Of a stretch of 64,000 nt of DNA, positions 8,635 through 17,849 are shown one piece after another. The DNA comes from Rhodobacter maris. GTDB lineage: Bacteria > Pseudomonadota > Alphaproteobacteria > Rhodobacterales > Rhodobacteraceae. Under the pieces are notes generated by a model. It saw only the letters and a program-made list of their open reading frames with translations, was not told where the DNA came from and did not search any database. Position numbers and translations under genes: made by a program. Position 1 is the first letter of the stretch. Each line of letters begins with the position of its first letter. The stretch covers positions 62,001 to 126,000 of the forward strand of contig NZ_OBMT01000007.1 of NCBI RefSeq assembly GCF_900217815.1. The letters run 5' to 3'.

Positions 8635-9159
8635 ATGACCCTGCCGCTCGCCGCCGTGCTTTTTGACGAAACCCCGCCCGATGCCCTTTTGAGCACCTTT
8701 GCGCGCCGCCTTGCCGCCGAAGGGCGGCAGGTGCGCGGCCTGATCCAGCGCCGCGAGGCGGGCTCCGGCCGCTGCCACTGCGCCGATATGGACTTGCTCT
8801 CGCTCGCCGGGCCAGAGATCTTTCCTGTCTCGCAACCGCTTGGCCCCGGTGCGCATGGCTGCCGGCTCGATCTTGGCGCGCTGGCCGGCGCCGCGCAGTT
8901 CCTCCTTTCCGAGCTTGCCCGCGCGCCAGACCTGCTGATCCTGAACCGCTTCGGCAAGGCCGAGGGCGAGGGGCGCGGCTTTCGCGATGTGATCGCCGAG
9001 GCGATGGCGCGCGAGGTGCCGGTGCTCACCGCCGTGCGCGGCCGCCATGTGGCGGACTGGGCCACCTACACCGAGGGCTTTGGCCTCTGCCTCGCCCCCG
9101 ATCCCGCCGCGCTTGCGCGCTGGTTTTCTGAACTGACGGAGGTTTCCCATGCCGCTTGA
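8635..9159 (+). CDS. DUF2478 protein in molybdopterin operon
   Basis: A 174-residue protein matching the DUF2478 family, which often sits with molybdenum genes and has no settled function. It begins with a beta-strand segment (PLAAVLFDE), then a paired-cysteine/histidine element [10 protein letters not shown] and [10 protein letters not shown], and later [21 protein letters not shown], a pattern like the P-loop-related NTPase THEP1/MobB-like fold but lacking a clear Walker A glycine-rich loop. The C-terminal [11 protein letters not shown] is also family-like. The ATG is 2 nt after the moeA stop, and the end overlaps moaA by 11 bp, so it is co-translated. A role in Mo cofactor handling is inferred from context only. 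Confidence 0.75.
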   Translation: MTLPLAAVLFDETPPDALLSTFARRLAAEGRQVRGLIQRREAGSGRCHCADMDLLSLAGPEIFPVSQPLGPGAHGCRLDLGALAGAAQFLLSELARAPDLLILNRFGKAEGEGRGFRDVIAEAMAREVPVLTAVRGRHVADWATYTEGFGLCLAPDPAALARWFSELTEVSHAA

Positions 9160-10165
9160 TCCGCGCGCGCCCCTTTGCGACGGGTTCGACCGTGCCGTGC
9201 GCTATCTGCGCGTCTCCGTCACGGATCGCTGTGATCTGCGCTGCGCCTATTGCATGAACGAACACATGCAGTTCCTGCCGCGCCGCGAGGTGTTGAGCCT
9301 CGAAGAGCTTGACCGGCTGGTGAGCGCCTTTGTCGAGATGGGCGTCACCAAGCTGCGCGTCACCGGCGGCGAGCCCTTGGTGCGGCGCGGCATCATGACC
9401 TTTTTTGCCGCGATGGGGCGGCATCTGGAGGCCGGGCGGCTGAAAGAGCTGACGCTCACCACAAACGGCACGCTGCTCGCCCGTCATGCCGAAGAGCTTG
9501 CGGCTTGCGGTGTGAAGCGGGTGAATGTGTCGCTCGACACGCTCGATGCGGGCAAATACGCGCGCCTCACCCGGCGCGGCAAAATCGAAAACGTGCTTTC
9601 GGGCATCGCGGCGGCGCGGGCGGCGGGGCTCAGGGTGAAGCTCAACACCATTGCCCTTGCCGGGCTCAATGATGACGAGCTGTTTGATCTGACCGGCTTT
9701 GCCGCGCGGAACGATTGTGACCTGACCTTCATCGAGTTGATGCCGATGGGCGATATTGCGGAGGCGGAGCGGCTCGGCCAGTTCTGGCCGCTTGATGCGC
9801 TGCGCGAACGGCTCGAAACGCGCTACCGGCTGATCGACACCGCAGAAAGCTCGGGCGGCCCGGCGCGCTATGTGACGCTGGCAGAAACCGGGCAAAAGAT
9901 CGGCTTCATCTCGCCCCTGAGCCACAACTTTTGCTCCAATTGCAACCGCGTGCGGATCACCTGCAAGGGTGAGTTGTTCACCTGCCTTGGTCGCGAGGGC
10001 GCAACCGACCTGCGCCCGGTTTTGCGGGCAGGCGTGGAGGGGCTGGCGCTGCACCGCGCGATCCGCGATGCAATTGCGCTCAAACCCGCAGGCCATGCGT
10101 TTGACTATGGCGCCTGCGCGGTTTCGGGCGCGGTGGCGCGCGGCATGAACCATACCGGAGGCTGA
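9149..10165 (+). CDS. moaA: GTP 3',8-cyclase MoaA (radical SAM)
   Basis: A 338-residue MoaA that turns GTP into 3',8-cyclo-GTP, the first step to molybdopterin, working with MoaC. The radical-SAM cluster motif CDLRCAYC is near residue 30; [11 protein letters not shown] is the SAM-binding GGEP motif; the second cluster is held by cysteines in [20 protein letters not shown]. The chain ends in GG, as in functional MoaA proteins whose C-terminal glycines enter the active site. Its start lies inside the previous gene and moaD begins 3 nt after its stop. All hallmark residues are present. Confidence 0.96.
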   Translation: MPLDPRAPLCDGFDRAVRYLRVSVTDRCDLRCAYCMNEHMQFLPRREVLSLEELDRLVSAFVEMGVTKLRVTGGEPLVRRGIMTFFAAMGRHLEAGRLKELTLTTNGTLLARHAEELAACGVKRVNVSLDTLDAGKYARLTRRGKIENVLSGIAAARAAGLRVKLNTIALAGLNDDELFDLTGFAARNDCDLTFIELMPMGDIAEAERLGQFWPLDALRERLETRYRLIDTAESSGGPARYVTLAETGQKIGFISPLSHNFCSNCNRVRITCKGELFTCLGREGATDLRPVLRAGVEGLALHRAIRDAIALKPAGHAFDYGACAVSGAVARGMNHTGG

Positions 10166-10168
10166 GCC

Positions 10169-10414
10169 ATGGATATTCTCTATTTCGCCTGGTTGCGCGA
10201 GCGCGTGGGCGTGCCCCGCGAAGAGCTGGAGACGCAGGCCGCGACGGTGGCCGAACTGGTGGCGGAACTCGTCGCGCGGGAGCCGCGCTATGCCACAGCC
10301 TTTTCCGACCCATCCGTGCTGCGCGTCGCGCTCGATCAGGAGCTTGCAGGCTTTGATGCGCCGCTTGCGGGCGTGCGCGAAGTGGCCTTTTTCCCGCCGA
10401 TGACGGGAGGCTGA
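10169..10414 (+). CDS. moaD: Molybdopterin synthase sulfur carrier subunit MoaD
   Basis: An 81-residue ubiquitin-like protein ending in PPMTGG. The C-terminal Gly-Gly is adenylylated by MoeB, then thiocarboxylated to donate sulfur for the molybdopterin dithiolene. The start MDILYFAWLRE is typical of MoaD. It lies between moaA and moeB, 3 nt after the first and 1 nt before the second. The partner large subunit, moaE, is not in this window and must be elsewhere in the genome. Confidence 0.93.
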   Translation: MDILYFAWLRERVGVPREELETQAATVAELVAELVAREPRYATAFSDPSVLRVALDQELAGFDAPLAGVREVAFFPPMTGG

Positions 10415-10415
10415 G

Positions 10416-11192
10416 ATGGGGGCTGAAATGGACGGCTTGCCGAATTTCGACCCCGAGGGCCGCTATGGCCGCCATCTGATCCTGCCCGAGATCGGTCCGG
10501 AGGGGCAGACGCGGCTCGGGCGCGCCTCGGTGCTGGTGATCGGCACCGGCGGGCTTGGCGCGCCGGTGCTCCTTTACCTTGCCGCCGCCGGGGTGGGGCG
10601 GCTCGGCTTTGCCGATGACGATGTGGTCTCGCTTTCGAACCTGCAACGGCAGGTGCTGCATTCCACCCCGCGTGTGGGCGATCTCAAAACCCATTCGGCC
10701 CGTGATCGGCTCGCCGACCTCAATCCCGAGATCCGGCTTGAGCCCCATGCGCTCCGGGTGAGCGCTGAAAACATCGGGGCGCTTCTCGAAGGGCATGATC
10801 TGGTGATCGACTGCACCGATACGTTGCCCGCGCGCCACCTGATCAACCGCGCCTGCGTGGCGGCGGGCGTGCCGCTGCTTTCCGGGGCGATCGCGCAATG
10901 GGAGGGCCAGATCGGCCTTTATCACCCGGCAAGCGGCGGGCCCTGTTATGCCTGCGTCTTCCCCGAACCCGAGGCGCCGCCGCCGGTGCAATCCAAGGGC
11001 GTCGTGGGGGCGCTTCCCGGGGTAGTCGGCGCGCGCATGGCGCTGGAGGCGATCAAGTTTCCCACCGGGGCGGGGGCGCGCCTCAAGGGCAAGCTCTGGA
11101 TGGTCGACACGCTGTGGAACGCGGAGCGGCTGATGGTCACGCGCCCCCGCGCCAATTGCCCTGTTTGCGGGGGGAAGGGGGGATCATGCTGA
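10416..11192 (+). CDS. moeB: MoeB/ThiF-family adenylyltransferase
   Basis: A 258-residue E1-like enzyme that adenylylates the MoaD C-terminus. [12 protein letters not shown], the nucleotide-binding [17 protein letters not shown], the NLQRQ arginine finger segment and DCTDT are all present. Two CxxC pairs, CYAC and CPVC, bind structural zinc. There is no rhodanese domain. After the first CxxC the usual Ser/Thr-Cys-x-(Glu/Ala)-x-Gly stretch is replaced by [10 protein letters not shown], so the conserved mobile-loop cysteine is missing; that residue is known to be dispensable in E. coli MoeB. Its end overlaps moaC by 7 bp. A second ATG four codons in is an alternative start. Confidence 0.9.
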   Translation: MGAEMDGLPNFDPEGRYGRHLILPEIGPEGQTRLGRASVLVIGTGGLGAPVLLYLAAAGVGRLGFADDDVVSLSNLQRQVLHSTPRVGDLKTHSARDRLADLNPEIRLEPHALRVSAENIGALLEGHDLVIDCTDTLPARHLINRACVAAGVPLLSGAIAQWEGQIGLYHPASGGPCYACVFPEPEAPPPVQSKGVVGALPGVVGARMALEAIKFPTGAGARLKGKLWMVDTLWNAERLMVTRPRANCPVCGGKGGSC

Positions 11193-11662
11193 CCCATTTT
11201 GACGCCGCCGGTCAGGCGCATATGGTTGATGTGTCGGAAAAACAGGACACGAAGCGCACCGCGCTGGCCGAGGGCCGCGTGATCATGCGCCCCGAGACCC
11301 TTGCGCTTGTGATGGCGGGCACGGCGGGGAAGGGCGATGTGCTCGGCATCGCCCGCGTGGCGGGGATCATGGCCGCCAAACGCACCTCGGATCTTATTCC
11401 GCTCTGCCATCCGCTCGCGCTCACCCGCGTTGCGCTTGAGCTGGAGGCGGACCCGGTGGCGAGCGCCGTTCTGATCCGCGCCACCGTCGCCACCACCGGG
11501 CAGACCGGGGTGGAAATGGAGGCGCTCACCGCCGTCTCGGTCGCTGCGCTGACGGTCTATGACATGCTGAAAGCCGCCGAAAAGGCGATGCGGATCGAGG
11601 GGATCCGGCTTCTGGCGAAAGACGGCGGCAAGTCGGGTGCGTTCCGCGCCGAAGGGGCGTGA
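11186..11662 (+). CDS. moaC: Cyclic pyranopterin monophosphate synthase MoaC
   Basis: A 158-residue MoaC that completes cyclic pyranopterin formation from the MoaA product. [23 protein letters not shown] (the conserved Cys-His-Pro) and [21 protein letters not shown] (read in two blocks) match the family, as does the C-terminal KDGGKSG with the catalytic lysine. The chosen ATG overlaps the moeB 3' end and is preceded by a strong GGGGGA-type ribosome site inside moeB. Last gene of the cofactor operon; 60 bp separate it from an unrelated amidohydrolase. Confidence 0.95.
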   Translation: MLTHFDAAGQAHMVDVSEKQDTKRTALAEGRVIMRPETLALVMAGTAGKGDVLGIARVAGIMAAKRTSDLIPLCHPLALTRVALELEADPVASAVLIRATVATTGQTGVEMEALTAVSVAALTVYDMLKAAEKAMRIEGIRLLAKDGGKSGAFRAEGA

Positions 11663-11722
11663 GGGCTGTCCGTTGCCCTTACGCGGTGCTAGAGCGGGGG
11701 CAGCCAAGCGACGGAGGGCCTG

Positions 11723-12892
11723 ATGGGCGCGGATCATGTGTTGCAACCGGATGCGGATCTGATCGCGGATCTGACCCGCTGGCGGCAGGCGCGCCATCGC
11801 CGCCCCGAGCTGTCTGGCGCCGAGCACGAGACCGCGCGGCAGGTCGCGCAAGATCTTGCCGCGACCGCGCCGGAGCGCCTTGTGACCGGGCTGGGCGGCA
11901 CCGGTGTTGCGGCTGTCTATCAGGGCACCGCACCGGGGCCCACGCTGATGATCCGCTGCGAGCTCGACGGGCTGCCGATTGCCGAGACCGGAACCCCCGC
12001 TTACCGCTCGGAAAATCCGGGGCAGGGGCATCTGTGCGGCCATGACGGGCATATGGCGATCGTGCTGGGCCTTGCGCGGCTTTTGGGCCGGGACCGGCCA
12101 CGGCGGGGCAGGGCGGTGGTGCTTTTTCAGCCTGCCGAGGAGGATGGCGCGGGCGCGCTTCGGGTGATTGCGGACCCGGCCTTTGCGCCGTTGCGCCCCG
12201 ATCTTGCGCTTGCGCTTCATAACTTTCCGGGCTTGCCGCTCGGCGCGGCGGTGGTGGAAACCGGCATCGCCCATTGCGCCTCGCGCGGCCTCAAGATCGT
12301 GCTGGAGGGCCGCACCGCCCATGCCGCCGAGCCCGCGCTCGGCCTCTCGCCCGGGCCGGCGCTCGCGCGGTTGATCATGGACCTGCCGGGCCTGAGCAAG
12401 GGGGATGGGCCCGTCGAGCAGGATTTCGCGCTTCTCACCGTCACCCATGCCGAGCTTGGCGCCGCGGCTTTTGGCATCGCGCCCGGTCAGGCCGAGCTCT
12501 GGGTGACGCTGCGCACCCGCACCGATGCCGGGATGGCCGCGCTTGTGGCGGCCACGGAGGCGATGGTGGCGCGCGCAGCCGCAGCGGCAGGGCTCACCCT
12601 GACGCTGAGCTTTCATGACGTCTTTGCCCATTGCGAAAACGCGCCCGCGGCGGTGGCGCTTTTTGACCGCGCGATTGCCGCGGCGGGCCTGTCGCGTTTG
12701 GCCTTCGACGCGCCGATGCGCGCCTCGGAGGATTTTGGCCGTTTTTCGACGCTCTGTCCCGCAGCCATGCTGCGGCTCGGCGCGGGCACGGCCTGCCCGA
12801 ACCTGCATGCCCCGGATTACGATTTCCCCGATGCGCTTATCGCGCCGGGCGTGCGGCTTTTTGCGGCCGCCGCGCGCGATCTGCTTTACTGA
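11723..12892 (+). CDS. M20D-family amidohydrolase
   Basis: A 389-residue peptidase M20D enzyme of the hippurate/indole-acetyl-amino-acid hydrolase type. Metal-binding motifs are GHLCGHDGHMAI and FQPAEEDGAGA; further metal or substrate histidines lie in LHNFPGLPLG and GRTAHAAEP, and SEDFG near the end is the usual C-terminal ligand region. The enzymes remove acyl groups from N-acyl amino acids; the substrate here cannot be read. The ATG follows GGAGGG. The 3' end overlaps the convergent sensor kinase gene by 7 bp. Confidence 0.87.
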   Translation: MGADHVLQPDADLIADLTRWRQARHRRPELSGAEHETARQVAQDLAATAPERLVTGLGGTGVAAVYQGTAPGPTLMIRCELDGLPIAETGTPAYRSENPGQGHLCGHDGHMAIVLGLARLLGRDRPRRGRAVVLFQPAEEDGAGALRVIADPAFAPLRPDLALALHNFPGLPLGAAVVETGIAHCASRGLKIVLEGRTAHAAEPALGLSPGPALARLIMDLPGLSKGDGPVEQDFALLTVTHAELGAAAFGIAPGQAELWVTLRTRTDAGMAALVAATEAMVARAAAAAGLTLTLSFHDVFAHCENAPAAVALFDRAIAAAGLSRLAFDAPMRASEDFGRFSTLCPAAMLRLGAGTACPNLHAPDYDFPDALIAPGVRLFAAAARDLLY

Positions 12893-14982
12893 AGGGGGCG
12901 TTCCGGGCGCGCCACCGGCACCCGCAGCACGAAGGTCGCGCCTTTCCCCGGGGCGCTTTCGAAGCTGAGCCCGCAGCCCGCCATTTCGGCAAAGCGGCGG
13001 GCGAGCGAAAGCCCGATCCCGGCACCGCCGATCGTGCCGTTCTCATGGCCGAGCCGCTCGAACGCCTCGAAGATCGTCGCGTGATGCTCGGGCGCGATGC
13101 CGGGGCCGCTGTCGGTGACCCGCACCGCCAGCTCGTCCGGATCCTCCTGACGGAAGCTGATCCGGACGCTGCCGCCTTCGACATTGTATTTGATCGCATT
13201 CGACAAAAGCTGATCGAGGATTCGGCGCAGCGCCTCGCCATCGCACAGAACGGTTGGGAGCGGGGCATCCCGGGGCTCGATCGAGAGCTCCAGCGCCAGC
13301 CGTTCCGCCTCCGGGCGCAGGCTCTCGAAGGCGTCCTCGATCAGCGGCACGATCGCCACGCGCTCGCGTGCCATCCGCATGTCCTGCCGCTCAAGCCGGC
13401 TCAGGTCGAGTACCATGTCGACGAGCCGCACCAGCGTCCAGCCCGCGCGCGAAATGGCCCGCACCTGCTCGATGCGCGCCCCGTCGAGTTCCTTGCCCGC
13501 CGAGCCCTCGAGCAGGTCTGCATAGCCGATGATCGCGGTGAGCGGGGTGCGCAGCTCATGGCTCATCGCCGACAGGAATTGCGCCTTGGCGCGGTTGGCG
13601 GCATCGAGCCGGTCTGCCATCGTGACGAGATGCTCGCTCACGCGTTGCAATTCGAGGATTTCGGTGCGGGCCGGGGCGCTCAGCGTGCCGCCTTCGGCAA
13701 TCACGGCCATCCGCCCCTCGAGATCGTCGAGCGGGCGGGCCACGCGCGCGCTCATCCGTGAAGAGCGCCGCCACAGGAGGGCGAAGAACCCCGCATAAAA
13801 GAGCACGAGGATCGCAAGCATCCCCTTGCCGACGAAGGCAAGCCGGTGGCTCAGCGCGGCAGAATCCGACAACACCGCCGCTTCGCTCGTCAGCACGAGC
13901 AATTGCCAGTTCGGCCCGGCGACGGTCGCCCAGGCCGCGAGCATCGGCCGGTTGCGCGTGAGCCGACCCACGCCCTCCGGGGTTTCCTGCATGCGTTGCG
14001 CGAGATCGGAAAGATCTGCCCGCGCGAAAATGTTGAATTCCTCGGGTTTGAACGTGTCTGCGAGGATCGCGCTTTCGTAATCATGCCCGACGAGTTCGGT
14101 CATGCCCAGATCGGCCTCGGCCGCGGGCGGCAAGGCCAGCACCGTGCCATCACGTCCCACAAGCACCGCATAGCCCGCCCCGGGCAATGTGATGTCAAGC
14201 ACTCGGGCGATGATTGTCGCCACCGTCACATCGGCGCCGACCACGGCCGCGAGCCGGTCGCGCGCCCCGTAGACGGGCGCGATCGACGACACCATCCAGC
14301 CGCCGCCCGCCGGATCGACATAGGCATCGGTCCAGACCGGACCGCGGGACGGGTCATGCGCGGCATCGGCCTCGTAATAGAAATTGTAGCTCGGAATATC
14401 CATCCGCGGCGGATAGATCGCGCGCACGTCGAACCAGGGATGGATCCGGTTCAGGCTGTCGTCGGTGTTGAGATAGGTCTGGGTGATCAGCGGCTCCGCC
14501 TCGGTCACGGCGCGCAGGAGCGGGTCGAGCGTCGCGGTGCGCCAGAGCTTCTCGCGCTCGGCCGGGCCGATTTTCGTGATCGCGGAATAGAAAACTGCCG
14601 CGCCGCCGTCGTCGCTGCGGCTGACGAGCGCGCCTTCGGGCGTGGTCTCGTATCGGCTGCGTTCAGCCATCGAGGGCCTGGCGGGGGTGGCGAGCGCCCG
14701 GCCGGTCTCTGCGGCGAGCACCCGGGTCAGCGCGGTGACGCTGTCGAGCCGATGCGCGATCACATTGGCCTCGCGGATCGCCGCCTCGTGCAGGGTTTGG
14801 GTCGAGATCTGCGAAAGCGCACTGGCGGAGCGATCATAGACGAGTTGGCTCGTGCCCCAATAGATCACCAGAAAGCCGAGTTCGATCAGAAGAAGCGGGA
14901 GCATCGCGGCGCGCAGATAGGCGTGCCACAGCCATGTCTTCAGCGGCACGGGAGCCGCGGTTTTCCGACGCTTGCCGATCAT
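12886..14982 (-). CDS. Membrane sensor histidine kinase with Cache-type periplasmic domain
   Basis: A 698-residue sensor kinase. The N-terminal membrane helix (about residues 26-46) is followed by a periplasmic region of about 320 residues that resembles a double Cache ligand domain (SYNFYYEADAAHDPSRGP, WTDAYVDPAGGGWMVSSIAP). A second membrane helix lies near residue 390, then a HAMP-like segment, HisKA (FLSAMSHELRTPL) and HATPase (LDQLLSNAIKYN, VTDSGPGIAPE, GGAGIGLSLARRF). No receiver domain is fused and no response regulator gene is adjacent, so it is an orphan kinase here. Cache sensors of this form bind small metabolites such as amino or carboxylic acids; the ligand is unknown. Confidence 0.85.
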   Translation of the reverse strand: MIGKRRKTAAPVPLKTWLWHAYLRAAMLPLLLIELGFLVIYWGTSQLVYDRSASALSQISTQTLHEAAIREANVIAHRLDSVTALTRVLAAETGRALATPARPSMAERSRYETTPEGALVSRSDDGGAAVFYSAITKIGPAEREKLWRTATLDPLLRAVTEAEPLITQTYLNTDDSLNRIHPWFDVRAIYPPRMDIPSYNFYYEADAAHDPSRGPVWTDAYVDPAGGGWMVSSIAPVYGARDRLAAVVGADVTVATIIARVLDITLPGAGYAVLVGRDGTVLALPPAAEADLGMTELVGHDYESAILADTFKPEEFNIFARADLSDLAQRMQETPEGVGRLTRNRPMLAAWATVAGPNWQLLVLTSEAAVLSDSAALSHRLAFVGKGMLAILVLFYAGFFALLWRRSSRMSARVARPLDDLEGRMAVIAEGGTLSAPARTEILELQRVSEHLVTMADRLDAANRAKAQFLSAMSHELRTPLTAIIGYADLLEGSAGKELDGARIEQVRAISRAGWTLVRLVDMVLDLSRLERQDMRMARERVAIVPLIEDAFESLRPEAERLALELSIEPRDAPLPTVLCDGEALRRILDQLLSNAIKYNVEGGSVRISFRQEDPDELAVRVTDSGPGIAPEHHATIFEAFERLGHENGTIGGAGIGLSLARRFAEMAGCGLSFESAPGKGATFVLRVPVARPERPLQ

Positions 14983-15124
14983 CCGGCCCTTTCCATGGGC
15001 GTTGCGCCTCCGGGAGGGCCGCGCCTGTTCAACTGCTCGCTCAGTTGCCGGTGATCATGCGCACAAAAGAGTCGCCAAAGTGTGGAGATCGTCGCAAGGG
15101 CCGCGGTCCTGGCTTTCGGGCAGC

Positions 15125-15155
15125 AAAAAAGCCCCGCGCCGAGGCGCGGGGCTTT
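15125..15155 (-). terminator. Intrinsic terminator of the Bax-inhibitor-like gene
   Basis: GCCCCGCGCC (15131-15140) pairs with GGCGCGGGGC (15143-15152). Read leftward, the stem is followed by a run of six T (plus strand A at 15125-15130), the classic intrinsic terminator for the minus-strand gene ending at 15192. The rest of the 209-bp gap to the kinase gene holds that gene's promoter region, with no further structure I could support. Confidence 0.85.
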
Positions 15156-15191
15156 CCGGAGGGTGTAGGGGTCAGCCCCGGGCGGGCGCGA

Positions 15192-15911
15192 TCACTCGCG
15201 GTTGCCGAGGAACTGGAGCAGGAACATGAACAGGTTCAGGAAGTCCATGTAGAGTTGCAGCGCGCCGAGGATCGCGGCCTTGCCGAGGAAATCGGAGTCG
15301 GAGCTGGCGAGTTGCAGATAGGTGTTCTTGATGTTTTGCGTGTCATAGGCGGTCAGCCCCGCGAAAATGAGCACGCCAAGCACCGAGATCGCGAATTGCA
15401 GCGCCGAAGAGGCGACGAAGATATTCACGATCGAGGCGATGATCAGCCCCACCACGCCCATCATCAGGAACGAGCCCATCGCCGTCAGGTTGCGCTTCGT
15501 GGTGTAGCCGTAAAGCGAGAGCGAGGCGAAGGCGATCGCGGTGACGAGGAAAGTCTGCGCGATCGAGATGCCGGTATAGGCCTTGAAAATGAAGCTCAGC
15601 GAGAGCCCCATCAGCGCCGAATAGCCCAGAAACACCATCTGTGCGGTCGAGGTGGACATCTTGTGCAGCATCGCCGAGAAGGCGAAGACCACGGCGAGGG
15701 GGGCGAACATCACCACCCATTTAATCGGCGTTCCGAAGATTGCGGCAACGAGCTGGTCGTTCATGCCAACGCCGAAAGCCACCGCGCCGGTGATCAGCAT
15801 GGCGATGGACATCAGCCCGTAGACCTTGTTCATATGGGCGCGCAGACCCTCGTCGATATAGGTCGCGCGGCCCGCCGCCGAAGTGGCGCGCATCGTGTTG
15901 AAATCAGCCAT
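15192..15911 (-). CDS. Bax inhibitor-1/YccA family membrane protein
   Basis: A 239-residue integral membrane protein of the Bax inhibitor-1 (UPF0005) family with seven hydrophobic segments. The final part has the family-typical YDTQNIKNTY and ILGALQLYMDFLNLFMFLLQ, ending in a short hydrophilic tail. Bacterial members are pH-sensitive calcium-leak channels or interact with FtsH; the role here is open. ATG at 15911 has AGGAGG 6 nt upstream, which decides the start over the longer frame. Single-gene unit with its own terminator. Confidence 0.9.
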   Translation of the reverse strand: MADFNTMRATSAAGRATYIDEGLRAHMNKVYGLMSIAMLITGAVAFGVGMNDQLVAAIFGTPIKWVVMFAPLAVVFAFSAMLHKMSTSTAQMVFLGYSALMGLSLSFIFKAYTGISIAQTFLVTAIAFASLSLYGYTTKRNLTAMGSFLMMGVVGLIIASIVNIFVASSALQFAISVLGVLIFAGLTAYDTQNIKNTYLQLASSDSDFLGKAAILGALQLYMDFLNLFMFLLQFLGNRE

Positions 15912-16041
15912 TGAGTGCCTCCTGGAATGTCGTGCGGCGCTTGTGGGGCGCCGCTTCACGGGGTCATGTGGGAAGGGCGAAGGGGCGTTTCAAGAACCGA
16001 AAACCGGTTTTTGCCCCGGGGGTCGCCCGGTCGGGGTGCCG

Positions 16042-17001
16042 TCACCGCATTGTGACGACGATCTTTCCGGTGGCGCGGCGGGCGCGCAGCATCTCGAGCG
16101 CCTCGGTGGCGCGGGCGAGCGGAAATGTCGCGGAAATATGGGGTTTGAGGTTGCCGCTCGCGGCCAGTGCGAAGAGTTCACGCATCGCGGCGCGGAAGGC
16201 TTTAGGGTCGAGATCAAGATAACCGCCCCAGTAAAGCCCGTGGATTTCGAGGTTCTTCACCAGCGCATGATTGAGCTTGAGCGCGGGGGGCGTGCCGCCG
16301 GCAAAGCCGATCAGCAAGAACCGTCCGCCGGGCTTCAGCGCGCCGAAGGCGGCCTCGCCCAGCGGGCCGCCGACCGCATCATAGACGATATCAACCCCGC
16401 CAAGCGCCTTGAGGGCGGCTTTGAGGTCGGGCGTTTCCGCATCAATGAGTTCAGCCGCGCCGGCGGCCTGGGCCACGGCGAGTTTTTCAGCCCCGCGCGC
16501 CACCGCGATCACCCGCGCGCCAAGCGCCGCGCCGATCTCGACCGCCGTGAGCCCGACGCCGCCTGCCGCGCCCAGAACCACGAGCGTCTCGCCCGCCTTC
16601 ACGCGCGCCCGCGCGCGCAGAGCCATATAAGAGGTGCCATAGGCGATCTGGAAAGCGGCCGCCTCGACGAGTTTCATTTTCTCGGGCACCGGGGTACAGC
16701 GCGCCTCGGCAAAGACGCCCGCCTCGGCGAGCCCGCCGTGACCGGCATAAACCGCGACCCGTGTGCCCGGGGCAATGGTCGTGCCCGGCCCGGCCGAAGT
16801 GACCCGCCCTGCCGCTTCGAGCCCGAGCACGAAAGGCGTGGGCGGAGTGTCCTGATAGCTGCCCTCGACCATCAGCAGATCCGCGAAATTCAGACCGCAA
16901 GCGGCGATTTCGACGACAAGCTCGCCTTCTGCAGGCGCGCGCAGGGCGCGTTCGACCAGCCGCGGTGCGGTTTTCGGGGCAGAGAGTTCAAAAGCGCGCA
17001 T
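16042..17001 (-). CDS. Zinc-type alcohol dehydrogenase-like NADPH:quinone oxidoreductase
   Basis: A 319-residue medium-chain dehydrogenase/reductase of the quinone oxidoreductase group. It has the GroES-like N-terminal half (CGLNFADLLMVEG, FVLGLEAAGRV), then the Rossmann fold with LGAAGGVGLTAVEIGAALGA (the AAGGVG dinucleotide motif) and YDAVGGPLGE. Zinc ligands of true alcohol dehydrogenases are not conserved, fitting NADPH-dependent quinone or enone reduction. I chose ATG 17001, where homology starts (MRAFELSAP). The gap to the Bax-inhibitor-like start (15912-16041) contains the palindrome AAAACCGGTTTT at 16000-16011, of unknown role. Confidence 0.85.
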   Translation of the reverse strand: MRAFELSAPKTAPRLVERALRAPAEGELVVEIAACGLNFADLLMVEGSYQDTPPTPFVLGLEAAGRVTSAGPGTTIAPGTRVAVYAGHGGLAEAGVFAEARCTPVPEKMKLVEAAAFQIAYGTSYMALRARARVKAGETLVVLGAAGGVGLTAVEIGAALGARVIAVARGAEKLAVAQAAGAAELIDAETPDLKAALKALGGVDIVYDAVGGPLGEAAFGALKPGGRFLLIGFAGGTPPALKLNHALVKNLEIHGLYWGGYLDLDPKAFRAAMRELFALAASGNLKPHISATFPLARATEALEMLRARRATGKIVVTMR

Positions 17002-17409
17002 CGGGGCTCCGTTCGGGAAAGCGGAAGGGCGCGGCGGCCCGGATTGGTGCACGATAGCGGGCGCTCGCGGCTTCGGCCAGTGGCTGCGGCGCGATCGGAG
17101 CCCGGGCAGATCGGCGCAGTGCGGCGTGGGATGCGCTGCATTGCCGAATCAACCTTGGCGGGTGTTGGCCGGTTGACGTTGGGGAAGTTGCGATCTGCGC
17201 TGCAATTTGCAAAACATCCTGTGCTTGTGTGGGGCCTCCAGGTTGCGCCTCAGGGCTGTTGTCGCGCAACGCGAAACAAACAGTTGTCAGTTTCTCAGAC
17301 TTTGGTATCAAGACGCCTATCTTTTTGGTCAGGTTGTTCTGTTTGTTGCCGAAGCGCCGTTTGGCCCCATGCTAGGGTATTCGGGCACAAATGTTCCGGG
17401 GAAGAGTGA
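17002..17409. other. Divergent intergenic region before the HTH regulator gene
   Basis: 408 bp between the leftward oxidoreductase and rightward regulator genes. AT content rises towards 17250-17350. TTGCCG at 17346-17351 followed after 17 bp by ATGCTA (17369-17374) could be a sigma-70 promoter for the regulator; the ribosome site GGGGAAGAG lies at 17398-17406. I see no ORF with coding character. Confidence 0.4.
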
Positions 17410-17772
17410 ATGAAACATCCGGTCGATGTCCATGTGGGCAAACGAATCCGCCACCGTCGTTGGATGGTGGGAGTCACGCAGCAACAACTGGCCGACAAGG
17501 TCGGCATCAAGTTTCAGCAGATCCAGAAATACGAGACCGGGATGAACCGGGTCTCGGCCTCCCGTCTTTGGGATATTGCCGACGCGCTGGACGTTCCGGT
17601 GTCGTTTTTCTTTGAAGGTCTTTCCGGGGAAGAGCCGGAGCTGCCGAACCGGGAAGGGGATCTCTTTTCCGACAAGGAAGCGCTGGCGCTCGTCCGGTCT
17701 TACTATGCGATCCCGGAAGAGCAGCGCCGTCGCCTTTTTGAATTGGCGAAAGTGCTTTCGAACGTGGCTTGA
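17410..17772 (+). CDS. XRE/Cro-type helix-turn-helix regulator
   Basis: A 120-residue DNA-binding protein. An HTH_3 domain covers residues 10-65: GKRIRHRRWMVGVTQQQLADKVG is helices 1-2, followed by the recognition helix around KFQQIQKYETGMNRVSASRLWDIA. The C-terminal part (SDKEALALVRSYYAIPEEQRRRLFELAK) is the conserved tail of a small alphaproteobacterial regulator group that often controls stress or envelope functions. No enzymatic domain. Single gene closed by a strong terminator. Target genes are not evident. Confidence 0.85.
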   Translation: MKHPVDVHVGKRIRHRRWMVGVTQQQLADKVGIKFQQIQKYETGMNRVSASRLWDIADALDVPVSFFFEGLSGEEPELPNREGDLFSDKEALALVRSYYAIPEEQRRRLFELAKVLSNVA

Positions 17773-17794
17773 TCCGCTCGGGGTCTGGCGATTT

Positions 17795-17826
17795 AAAAGA
17801 GGGGAGCGCCTGGCGCTCCCCTTTTT
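17795..17826 (+). terminator. Intrinsic terminator after the HTH regulator
   Basis: GGGGAGCGC (17801-17809) pairs with GCGCTCCCC (17813-17821) over a CTG loop, then five T at 17822-17826. It closes the regulator transcript and ends only 23 bp before the next start codon, so that downstream gene needs its own promoter or readthrough. Confidence 0.88.
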
Positions 17827-17849
17827 GCCGATCCTGCCGGAGACCGCCG

